Shown here: piece by piece, positions 54,139 through 62,024 of the stretch
Numbering within the stretch: position 1 is the stretch's first letter
Layout: each line of letters begins with the position of its first letter
Assembly (NCBI GenBank): GCA_964425755.1
Contig: CAYRNY010000012.1
Location: 62,001-126,000 of the forward strand
Source of the DNA: CAYRNY01 sp964425755
GTDB lineage: Bacteria > Chloroflexota > Anaerolineae > Aggregatilineales > Aggregatilineaceae
Length of the DNA stretch: 64,000 nucleotides
Reading direction: 5' to 3'
Program-made: the position numbers and the translations under genes
Notes under the pieces: model-generated
Database searches by the model: none
Told to the model about the DNA's origin: nothing
The model's input: only the letters and a program-made list of their open reading frames with translations

Positions 54139-55014
54139 ATGAGCACGACACACGCGGTTGAAACCTCGATCATGGCGACTTCGCGCCGCCAGCGCGTTGC
54201 CGACAAGATCGCGCTGTACGGGGCATTGCTGCTGTTCGGTATCTTCGCTTTCTTCCCGATCTACTGGCTGCTGGTCACATCGCTGACTCCGACGCAGCAG
54301 GTCTTTGCGTTTCCACCAAAGTTCGTTCCGTCCAGCCTGACACTTGATCACTACAAAGCCTTCTTTGATAACACAAAACTCTTGCGTTATTTCCGCAACA
54401 GTGTGCTGGTCGCTTCAGCAACTGCCGTGGGCAGCATCATCGTCTCGGCATACGCAGCGTATTCGTTCTCCAAATTCCGGTATTTTGGACGCCGCTCGCT
54501 GATGTTTCTGATCCTGTCGGCGCAGATGTTCCCGCAAGCGCTGCTGCTGATCGCGCTGTACCTGATGTTCAGTGATCTCGACCTGCTCAACACCTACTGG
54601 GCGATGATCCTGGCGTTTACCACATTCACGCTGCCACTGTGCATCTGGATGCTGAAGAGCTACTTCGATACCGTCCCCAACGATCTGATCGAAGCGGCGA
54701 AGGTCGATGGGGCAAACCAGTTCCAGATCATCCATCGAATCCTGATGCCGATCGCGGCCCCTGCGCTGGTATCCACCGGCCTGTTTGCGTTCATTCGCGG
54801 CTGGAACGACTTCATCTACGCGCTCACGCTTGCCGGACCGGAGAAGATGACCCTGCCACCGGGACTGGTCCTGTTCTACGTGGGCGAATTCCAGACGTCA
54901 TGGCCGAACCTGATGGCTTCCTCGCTGATCGTGTCGCTGCCGATCATGATCGCCTACCTGTTCATGCAGCGCTACATCGTCACTGGCCTGGGGGCCGGGG
55001 CGGTCAAAGGCTGA
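54139..55014 (+). CDS. Carbohydrate ABC transporter permease, MalG type
   Basis: 291 residues, six helices, EAA loop DLIEAAKVDGANQFQII, and the MalG-type end IVTGLGAGAVKG. A 25-residue N-terminal cytoplasmic segment precedes helix 1 (ALLLFGIFAFFPIYWLLVTS). It pairs with the preceding MalF-type protein. Confidence 0.95.
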   Translation: MSTTHAVETSIMATSRRQRVADKIALYGALLLFGIFAFFPIYWLLVTSLTPTQQVFAFPPKFVPSSLTLDHYKAFFDNTKLLRYFRNSVLVASATAVGSIIVSAYAAYSFSKFRYFGRRSLMFLILSAQMFPQALLLIALYLMFSDLDLLNTYWAMILAFTTFTLPLCIWMLKSYFDTVPNDLIEAAKVDGANQFQIIHRILMPIAAPALVSTGLFAFIRGWNDFIYALTLAGPEKMTLPPGLVLFYVGEFQTSWPNLMASSLIVSLPIMIAYLFMQRYIVTGLGAGAVKG

Positions 55015-55082
55015 GTTTCGTCGTATACGGCGGGTAAACCGCCGCTAATGAAAGTTTTTCGTGTCTCTTCATGGAGGGAAAA

Positions 55083-56339
55083 ATGCTTCACAGAACATAC
55101 GTCAAGTCGATCGTTATGTTGTCAATGGTGCTGGTGTTGGCGCTGGGCCTGATCCCGGTTGCCGCGCAGGACAACGGCGGAAAGTTCACGTTCACCGGCT
55201 GGTCGCTGCAAGAAGGCGCGACGCGTGACGTGATCATGGAGGCGGTCAACGCCTATAGCGAGGAAACCGGCGCGGAGATCGATACCGTCGCGTATCCGTA
55301 TAACGAGTACCTGAACCAGGTACTGCTCCAGGCACGCGGCGGTAACATCAGCGGCGCGGTGCAGCTCGACATCGCCTGGCTCGCTCCCCTGGCCGCGATG
55401 GGCGTTTTGAAGGACCTCGGGCCGGTTGCGGAAGGTGTCGATTACACGGCAGCAGCGCTCAGCAGCGGCCAGGTAGACGGCGTGCAGTACGGCCTGCCCT
55501 GGACCACCGCTTCGATCGGGATGGTTGCGAATATGTCGTTGCTTGAAGAAGCTGGCGTGACTGCGTTGCCGACGACAATCGAGGAATTCGAAACCGCGCT
55601 TGAAGCACTCAAAGCCTATGACCCGGACGTGATCCCCTACGCCGCCATGACCGATACCGCGCAGTTGAAAGATATCATGCCCTGGATCTGGACATTCGGC
55701 GGCACGATCATCAACGAAGCGGGCGAAGTCGTGCTGAATGACGAAGGCACGATCGCGGCGGTGGAATGGTACGCCGATCTCTTGGGGCGCGGCCTGATCG
55801 CGGCGGATATGGACCGCTTCGACGCGCGCCAGCTCTTCGCCCAGGGCCGCGTCGGTTTCTATGAAGACGCGATCGTCGCCCGCGCGCTGGCTGCCTCAAA
55901 CGCCCCGGATACAGACCTGGCCGAGAATGTCGTGCCGGTTCCGCGTCCTGTGCTCAATGAAGGTGACGCCCCGCAAGCGCTGCTATGGGGTCACATCATC
56001 GTCGTGATCGATGATGCAAACGGCGATGACGCAGCAGAGTTCGCAAAATACATCACCTCAGACCAGGCTACCGTACTGAACTACTTCGAGCAGCTTGGGC
56101 TGCCCCCCACAACGGAGTCCGCACTGGCGAGCGACGTCGTGCAGGGTGATGAATACGTCGCAACGTGGAGCGATCAGATCACGGCTACCGCGCGCACCAA
56201 CCCGTTCTGGCCGTATCCCGAGGCCGCCGCGATGGAACGCACGCTGAACGAGCAAGTCCAGAGCGTGCTAACCGGTGACGCAAGCGCCGAGGACGCAATG
56301 GAAGACGCTCACGACGCGATCGCGGACCTGGTGGACTGA
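55083..56339 (+). CDS. Sugar ABC transporter substrate-binding protein
   Basis: A 418-residue family 1 binding protein. The signal peptide MLHRTYVKSIVMLSMVLVLA ends at Val-Ala-Ala-Gln. GGAGG lies just before the ATG at 55083; the ATG four codons upstream overlaps that site. The mature protein shows AVNAYSEETGAEIDTVAYPY, QGRVGFYEDAIVARAL and a C-terminal ANGDDAAEFAKYITSD. The ligand is unknown. It is followed by two tandem hairpins that may stabilise its mRNA. Confidence 0.94.
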   Translation: MLHRTYVKSIVMLSMVLVLALGLIPVAAQDNGGKFTFTGWSLQEGATRDVIMEAVNAYSEETGAEIDTVAYPYNEYLNQVLLQARGGNISGAVQLDIAWLAPLAAMGVLKDLGPVAEGVDYTAAALSSGQVDGVQYGLPWTTASIGMVANMSLLEEAGVTALPTTIEEFETALEALKAYDPDVIPYAAMTDTAQLKDIMPWIWTFGGTIINEAGEVVLNDEGTIAAVEWYADLLGRGLIAADMDRFDARQLFAQGRVGFYEDAIVARALAASNAPDTDLAENVVPVPRPVLNEGDAPQALLWGHIIVVIDDANGDDAAEFAKYITSDQATVLNYFEQLGLPPTTESALASDVVQGDEYVATWSDQITATARTNPFWPYPEAAAMERTLNEQVQSVLTGDASAEDAMEDAHDAIADLVD

Positions 56340-56352
56340 CCGGTAACACGGT

Positions 56353-56385
56353 TTGAGGCCACTCCGTAGCGGGGAGCGGCCTCAA
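56353..56385 (+). repeat. Hairpin after the binding-protein gene
   Basis: TTGAGGCC pairs with GGCCTCAA, with an inner TCC/GGG pairing. No T-run follows. This is the first of two tandem stems and is probably an mRNA-stabilising or processing structure. Confidence 0.6.
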
Positions 56386-56396
56386 GAAAACACAGG

Positions 56397-56424
56397 GGAG
56401 ACATGGTCACGAAACCATGTCTCC
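56397..56424 (+). terminator. Second hairpin after the binding-protein gene
   Basis: An 11-bp perfect stem (GGAGACATGGT with ACCATGTCTCC, 6-nt loop), weak T content after it. It may act as a partial terminator before the oxidoreductase gene. Confidence 0.6.
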
Positions 56425-56521
56425 TTGCCCACACCGACTGTAACACACCCGCCCGTGCCTCGAGTAATCCGATCCGTCATCCAGCGGACCCGTGATCCGG
56501 TGAAGAAAAGGACCCACCACC

Positions 56522-58828
56522 ATGCTTATCGAACCGCCTGTTGAACAACGCCAACTGCTTACCAAACGACTCGACTGCGACCTCGCGGTGATTGGCGGCG
56601 GCATGGCCGGGACGTGTTGTGCCATCACAGCCGCACGGGCGGGGCTGCGCGTCACCCTGATTCAAGATCGCCCGGTGCTGGGCGGCAACGCGTCCAGTGA
56701 GGTTCGCCTCTGGATTCTTGGCGCGACGTCGCATATGGGTAACAACAATCGCTGGGCGCGTGAAGGCGGCGTGATCGATGAGCTGATGGTCGAAAATGTG
56801 TACCGCAACCCCGAGGGCAACCCGCTGATTTTCGACACGATCTTGTTGGAAAAGGTCGATCAGGAACCGAACATCACGCTGCTGCTGAACACCGTGGCCT
56901 TCGAGGTGACCAAGTCCGGGCCGGACACCATCGAATCTGTGCGCGCGTTCTGCAGCCAGAACTCGACGATGTACGAGGTCCACGCGCCGCTGTTCTGCGA
57001 TGCGTCGGGCGATGGTGTCGTCGGGTTTATGAGCGGTGCTGCTTTTCGTATGGGCGCTGAAAACGCGGACGAATTCGGCGAGAAGATGGCACCGTCGAAA
57101 GATGACTACGGCGAGCTGCTCGGCCATACGATCTACTTCTATAGCAAGGACGTGGGTAAACCGGTGCGTTTCGTTCCGCCCAGCTTCGCGCTGGACGATA
57201 TCACCAGGATTCCACGCTATCGCAATATCAAGTCGAACCAGCAGGGCTGCCAATTCTGGTGGATCGAGTACGGCGGGCGGCTGGACACCGTCCACGAGAG
57301 CGAAGATATCAAGTGGGAGTTGTGGCGCATCGTCTACGGCGTGTGGAACTACATCAAGAACTCCGGCGAATTTCCGGACGCGGAAACGCTCACCCTTGAA
57401 TGGGTCGGGCATATTCCCGGCAAACGTGAGAGCCGCCGCTTTGAAGGGGACTACATGCTGCGCCAGCAGGACCTCGTTGAACAGCGTCTGCACGATGACG
57501 CCGTATCATTTGGTGGCTGGGCGCTTGATCTGCATCCCGCCGATGGCATTTACAGCGAAAAGCCCGGCTGTGACCAGTGGCATACGCGCGGCGTATACCA
57601 GATCCCTTACCGCTGCCTGTACAGCCGCAACATCACAAACCTGTTTCTCGCCGGGCGGATATTCAGCGCGTCACACGTAGCCTTCGGCTCAACCCGCGTC
57701 CAGGCGACGCTGGCTTCGGCAGCGCAGGCGGTCGGGATGGCGGCAGCGTTATGCACGCGCCACAACAAGCGGCCCGCCGATCTGGTCGCTGCGCCTTACA
57801 TGCGCGAGCTTCAGCGTAACCTGCTGCGCGCCGGGCAGTTCATCCCTGAAGTCGCCCTGGACGATCCCGATGATCTCGCCCGCAGCGCGACGTTAGACGC
57901 GTCCAGCCGGCTGCAACTGGCTTCGCTGCCGGACGACGGCCCCCGCTTGCCGCTTGATTATTCCTGGGCCCAGATGCTGCCGGTCACACCGGGACCGGTC
58001 CCCCAGGTTTCGTTCTGGGTGGATGTGCAGGTCCCTACGACGTTAGAGGTACAACTGCGCACCAGCGACCGCGCCACCAACTACACGCCGGATGTTACCC
58101 TTGCGACGCAGTCGTTTGAGCTTCAGCCTGGCGACGGACAGCGTATCACCATGAGGGCTGATGCTGCCGTCGAAGATGCGCGCTACGTGTTCGTCTGCCT
58201 GATGCGCAATCCGGCGATCCGAGTCCACACAAGCGAGCAGCGAGTGACAGGGTTGCTGTCAGTGTCGAATGCACAGAATCCGGAAGTGTCCAATTACGGC
58301 GCGCAAGAACCCGAACACGACATCGGCGTCGAGTCCTTCGAGTTTTGGGTCCCGGTGCGGCGCCCGGGAGGACACAACTTCGCCCTTGAGATAGCGCCAC
58401 CGCTCGACGTATTTCAGCCCGGTAACGTCGCCAACGGCTGGGCACGTCCAACCGCCGGCCCAAACGCATGGGTAGCGGCGTTTGACGACGACCATCCAAC
58501 GCTGGTTCTCACGTGGGATAAACCCCAACAGATCGCGCAGATCGATCTCGGGTTTGACACCGACTTCGATCACGCGATGGAATCTGTGCTCATGACACAC
58601 CCTGAGCGCGAGATGCCGTTCTGCGTCAAACACTATCGCGTGACCGGTGCTGGCGGGAAGGTGCTCGCGCAGTGCGAGCACAATCACCAGACGCGCAACA
58701 GCCTGATCTTCGAGACGCCGGTCGAAACTGATCGCCTGCAGCTAGAGTTGCTCGCCACGCACGGTAACGCACCCGCCAGCCTGTTTGAGATCCGGTGCTA
58801 TGCTACCCGCCAGATGCGCGTGCTGTGA
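56522..58828 (+). CDS. FAD-dependent oxidoreductase (PF12831 type) with C-terminal beta domain
   Basis: 768 residues. The N-terminal dinucleotide fold reads CDLAVIGGGMAGTCCAITAA, and FAD contacts include PVLGGNASSEVRLWILGA and FCDASGDGVVGFMSGA. The C-terminal FAD motif is NITNLFLAGRIFSASHVAFG. Residues about 450-768 form beta-sandwich regions (DLGFDTDFDHAMESVLMTHP), probably carbohydrate-related. PF12831 proteins are common in polysaccharide-use loci, where they may oxidise a sugar. It has no signal peptide and lies 180 bp after the binding-protein gene, so it is likely part of the same LacI regulon. Its exact reaction is unknown. Confidence 0.88.
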   Translation: MLIEPPVEQRQLLTKRLDCDLAVIGGGMAGTCCAITAARAGLRVTLIQDRPVLGGNASSEVRLWILGATSHMGNNNRWAREGGVIDELMVENVYRNPEGNPLIFDTILLEKVDQEPNITLLLNTVAFEVTKSGPDTIESVRAFCSQNSTMYEVHAPLFCDASGDGVVGFMSGAAFRMGAENADEFGEKMAPSKDDYGELLGHTIYFYSKDVGKPVRFVPPSFALDDITRIPRYRNIKSNQQGCQFWWIEYGGRLDTVHESEDIKWELWRIVYGVWNYIKNSGEFPDAETLTLEWVGHIPGKRESRRFEGDYMLRQQDLVEQRLHDDAVSFGGWALDLHPADGIYSEKPGCDQWHTRGVYQIPYRCLYSRNITNLFLAGRIFSASHVAFGSTRVQATLASAAQAVGMAAALCTRHNKRPADLVAAPYMRELQRNLLRAGQFIPEVALDDPDDLARSATLDASSRLQLASLPDDGPRLPLDYSWAQMLPVTPGPVPQVSFWVDVQVPTTLEVQLRTSDRATNYTPDVTLATQSFELQPGDGQRITMRADAAVEDARYVFVCLMRNPAIRVHTSEQRVTGLLSVSNAQNPEVSNYGAQEPEHDIGVESFEFWVPVRRPGGHNFALEIAPPLDVFQPGNVANGWARPTAGPNAWVAAFDDDHPTLVLTWDKPQQIAQIDLGFDTDFDHAMESVLMTHPEREMPFCVKHYRVTGAGGKVLAQCEHNHQTRNSLIFETPVETDRLQLELLATHGNAPASLFEIRCYATRQMRVL

Positions 58829-58881
58829 GAGTGGCCTTCACACCTGGTCGTTAAGCCGGCAGCGCCCCCAAACACCCCGGG

Positions 58882-59913
58882 CTATTCCTCCGGCAGAAAG
58901 CGGGTCGTGTAGGCCGCCGACAGGTCCGCCAACGGTTGCTCCAGCAAGCCGGTCTCCAGCAGGATAGCCTCGGTTGCCTGCCACGCCTCGGGATCGGTGG
59001 CCCCTAGTTCGTCGGACTGCCACAGGGTGATCGTATTGTCCAGTACCTGCCGCTGGATCGCGTATTGATCTTCCGGCAGGTCGGGGATGTACCCGCTAAC
59101 ACTCACTTCGAACGCCATGTCGGGATCGGCGAGGGTGTCTTGCAGGCCGCGCCGGATCGCGCGTACCATTCCGCGCACCAGTTCCGGCTGCTGCTGGATC
59201 GTCGCTTCGTTCGTGACCAGCCCGTTTGAGACAAGCGTGGCGTAATCCGATACGTGGATCACGTTGACCTCGGTGCACTGTTCCTCGATGACCAGTGGCT
59301 CGTTGACAACGTAGATAACGGCCGCATCCACCCGGCCTTCGCACAGGTTCTCAACCGCGGTGAAGCCGATTGTCTCCAGCTTGCCAAGATCGCTTTCGTC
59401 CAGTTCGCTTGCACGGAGTAACGCCCGCAGGCCGATGTAGCTTGCGCCATAGAGTCCCGGAACGCCAACCACCTGACCCTGCAAATCTTCTGGCGCGGTC
59501 AGCCCCAGTTCGACAGGGGAAGCAACGCCAACCGGAAACCGGTGATACCACTCGAACACATACACCACCGGGTATTCTCTGCCACGCGCGAGCAGCACCT
59601 GCTCCCCGCTCACCAGCGCGAACTGCAGATCGCCGGCGGCGAGCCGGTCGATGGCGTCAACTTCGTTTAAGCCGTGCTCCAGCGTGATCGCGATTCCTTC
59701 GTCGGCAAAATAGCCTTGTTCAGCCGCAACATAGACGGGCGCGAACTGCACATTGGGGATGAAACTCATGTACAGCGTTACGGGCGTGGCTTGCGAGGGT
59801 GACTCGGCTTCCTGGGTCAGGATGTACGTTGCCCCTAGCGCACCGGCAAGTACGAGCACGATCAATCCGATAAACAATATGCTGCGGCGTTGTTTGGAGC
59901 GGTTGTGCATCAT
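58882..59913 (-). CDS. ribY: Riboflavin ABC transporter substrate-binding protein RibY-like (NMT1/THI5 family)
   Basis: 343 residues. An N-terminal signal/anchor helix (ILFIGLIVLVLAGALGATYI) is followed by an NMT1/THI5 periplasmic-binding fold: VTLYMSFIPNVQFAPVYVAA, then EQGYFADEGIAITLEHG and VVGVPGLYGASYIGLRALL. Such proteins usually bind pyrimidines, but this gene sits directly behind an FMN riboswitch, so the ligand is most likely riboflavin, as in the RibXY transporter described from Chloroflexi. AAGGAG lies 8 nt before ATG-ATG at 59913. No ribX permease follows it; the next gene is convergent. Confidence 0.88.
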   Translation of the reverse strand: MMHNRSKQRRSILFIGLIVLVLAGALGATYILTQEAESPSQATPVTLYMSFIPNVQFAPVYVAAEQGYFADEGIAITLEHGLNEVDAIDRLAAGDLQFALVSGEQVLLARGREYPVVYVFEWYHRFPVGVASPVELGLTAPEDLQGQVVGVPGLYGASYIGLRALLRASELDESDLGKLETIGFTAVENLCEGRVDAAVIYVVNEPLVIEEQCTEVNVIHVSDYATLVSNGLVTNEATIQQQPELVRGMVRAIRRGLQDTLADPDMAFEVSVSGYIPDLPEDQYAIQRQVLDNTITLWQSDELGATDPEAWQATEAILLETGLLEQPLADLSAAYTTRFLPEE

Positions 59914-60001
59914 GTCAGAATCTCCTTCGGCTAGATTCACGTAGGGTGAACGCTTCAGGGCCTGACACCAGGTAGCACAGTTGGATCACTGGCTCAACCA
60001 A

Positions 60002-60033
60002 ACATGCCCCTGCGCGTGTTACCAGGGGCATGT
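60002..60033 (-). terminator. Terminator of the FMN riboswitch
   Basis: An 11-bp perfect stem (ACATGCCCCTG with CAGGGGCATGT, 10-nt loop) is followed on the minus strand by TTTGGTTG. It lies between the FMN aptamer and the ribY start. The T-run is modest. Confidence 0.7.
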
Positions 60034-60089
60034 GATGAGACAGCACAACAGACAGCCCAGCACAACCGGCCAGGTTGCCGTTTATATGT

Positions 60090-60270
60090 ACCTTCTCCCA
60101 TCCGGACTGTTACCGTCGGCTTTGGCTTCGCACCAAATCCACCGGCATGGCTCTATTCTGCCATGACGCGCCAGCCTGCTTTGCAGCCGTGCTGGCGACA
60201 CGGGTCGCGGGCTCGGCGAATTCACTATTCGCCACACCGCCGGTCGGGAATTGCACCCTGCCCTGAAGGT
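60090..60270 (-). ncRNA. FMN riboswitch (RFN element)
   Basis: The minus-strand RNA has the full RFN layout. The P1 arms ACCTTC (60265-60270) and GAAGGT (60090-60095) pair perfectly. Between them are AGGGTGCAATTCCCGACCGG, GAGCCCGCGA, the GGATTTGGTG...AAAGCCGACGGT block and AGTCCGGATGGGAGAAGG. All are near-invariant RFN segments. It should shut off ribY when FMN is abundant. Confidence 0.96.
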
Positions 60271-60286
60271 TCAGCTGTTGTACAAG

Positions 60287-60315
60287 ATAATATCCGGAAC
60301 AGCGCAAAACGGCAA
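60287..60315 (-). promoter_or_regulatory. Promoter of the FMN-riboswitch transcript
   Basis: On the minus strand, -35 TTGCCG and -10 TATTAT are 17 nt apart. The start would fall about 10 nt before P1 of the riboswitch. Confidence 0.65.
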
Positions 60316-60436
60316 TATGTTTTTGATGCGGGTGTCCTGCCATTCCTGGCATGCAGCCTGCTTCCACCTGCATACATCTGGTGGTATGCTATTGTCAACA
60401 ACACGCAAGTGGACGTTGTAGCGCCGAGGGATTAGC

Positions 60437-61024
60437 ATGTGCGCACAGTTTCAATACTCCCCTGCCGAACAAACACTGTTGCTTGCGCTTGCCCGGCGCA
60501 CGCTCGCCGATACCGCCTATCACCGCCTGCCCCCGGAAGTCAACCTCCGGCTGTTGCCGCCCGCGTTAGCTGAAAAGCGCGCGTGCTTCGTCACGTTGCG
60601 CAGCCACGATGATGGCGCGCTGCGGGGCTGCATCGGCATCCTGGTGGCCCGCTCCCCGCTGGCGAGCGAAGTCGTAGCGATGACCGTGCAGACAGCACGC
60701 CACGATCCGCGCTTCCCGCCGGTGACCGTAAATGAACTTGATCGCTTGTGGATTGAGATCAGCGTGCTGACCCCACTAGAGCACCTCACCTATACCGACC
60801 CCCAGGAGTTGCTGCGAAAGCTTCGTCCAGGCGTGGACGGCGTGATCCTGCAGCTTGGGCATGATCGTGCCACGTTTCTGCCGCATGTGTGGAAGAGTTA
60901 CCCCGAACCGGATGTTTTCCTGAACTTGCTGGCGCAGAAGATGGGGCATGCACCGGACACCTGGCGCGACGTGCAGTTACAGGTGCACACGTACCAGGTG
61001 GTGGAAATCCGCGAAGGGGCTTGA
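60437..61024 (+). CDS. AMMECR1-family protein (AmmeMemoRadiSam system protein A)
   Basis: A 195-residue single-domain AMMECR1 protein. The family signature is GALRGCIGILVARSPLASEV, and the core includes AMTVQTARHDPRFPPVTVNE and DGVILQLGHDRATFLPHVW. AmmeMemoRadiSam loci also encode a MEMO1-like and a radical SAM protein, neither of which is seen nearby. The biochemical role is unknown. It is divergent from the riboswitch unit and separated from the next gene by 219 bp. Confidence 0.93.
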   Translation: MCAQFQYSPAEQTLLLALARRTLADTAYHRLPPEVNLRLLPPALAEKRACFVTLRSHDDGALRGCIGILVARSPLASEVVAMTVQTARHDPRFPPVTVNELDRLWIEISVLTPLEHLTYTDPQELLRKLRPGVDGVILQLGHDRATFLPHVWKSYPEPDVFLNLLAQKMGHAPDTWRDVQLQVHTYQVVEIREGA

Positions 61025-61243
61025 CAGCGACGCTAACCGCCCCTCTTCAATAGCCTCCTCACCACAGCCACTCGCAGCGAAGACTCCCCGCCAAACCCGC
61101 GGCCACGTCGCGCGGCCTGCCTCAGTGGGGATTGCCGATCCATTTGTGTACTTGTCACAACACCTCTTTCATTTGAAACAAAACTCATTGTAGAATGATT
61201 CATAACAACTCATAACATCATTATACATAATATAACAAAGCGT

Positions 61244-62008
61244 ATGGCAACTGATTACACGGTTTCGGTTTTGGAAGACGCAATTGGCATCTTAGGGCTT
61301 CTTGAGGACCAGCACGAGGGTCTCTCGCTGGCACAACTGACGGAGTTGTCCGGCTTCGTCAAAAACAAAGTGTTTCGCATTCTGTTCACACTGGAAAAGC
61401 ATCACTTTGTGGCACGCGATACCGCCGGGCGATTCCACCTTGGACTGCGCTTGTTTGAACTGGGCCAAAACGTGCAAAGCCACAACGTCCTGATCGAGGC
61501 GTGCCAACCGGTGCTGGACCAGTTGGCGCACGAAACCGGGGAGAGCATCTTCCTGGGCATCATCAACGGCACGGAGGCGCTTTGCATCGATGCCCGTGAA
61601 TCGCCGCAGTCGATTCGCCTGTTCGCTAAAGTGGGGCGGCGCGCGCCGTTGCACAGCGGCGGTGTGCCCAAGACGCTGCTTGCTCACCTCCCGGATGAAC
61701 AGCGCCGCACGATACTTGAACAGTTCGCGCGTGATGCGCAGAGGGATAGTGTCGACTTCGACCTGGAGAAACTGGAAACTGCGCTGTCGTTGATCCGGCG
61801 ACAGGGATACGCAGTGGTCGTCGATGAGCTGGATCGGGGCGCGGTCTCTGTAGCGGCCCCGATTCGCGATCACCGGCAACGAGTCATCGCCGCGCTCTCG
61901 ATTGCGGGGCCATCGAACCGCTTTCCCGAAGACACGGTTCAACACTACATCCGGTTGGTCGTGGACGCGACAAACGAGATTTCACACACGCTTGGTTACA
62001 CACCCTAA
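61244..62008 (+). CDS. IclR-family transcriptional regulator
   Basis: 254 residues. The N-terminal winged helix reads GLSLAQLTELSGFVKNKVFR, and the C-terminal IclR effector domain runs from about 80 with VLDQLAHETGESIFLGIING, GRRAPLHSGGVPKTLLAHL and AVSVAAPIRDHRQRVIAAL. It is followed after 16 bp by the peptidase-like gene and the racemase-like gene, which it probably controls. The upstream region is AT-rich (61180-61240). Confidence 0.94.
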   Translation: MATDYTVSVLEDAIGILGLLEDQHEGLSLAQLTELSGFVKNKVFRILFTLEKHHFVARDTAGRFHLGLRLFELGQNVQSHNVLIEACQPVLDQLAHETGESIFLGIINGTEALCIDARESPQSIRLFAKVGRRAPLHSGGVPKTLLAHLPDEQRRTILEQFARDAQRDSVDFDLEKLETALSLIRRQGYAVVVDELDRGAVSVAAPIRDHRQRVIAALSIAGPSNRFPEDTVQHYIRLVVDATNEISHTLGYTP

Positions 62009-62024
62009 AGGAGAAAAAACCGTC

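Noticed and set aside
59941..60436. Small open frames over the FMN riboswitch
   Set aside because: The sequence is fully explained by RFN element, promoter and terminator.
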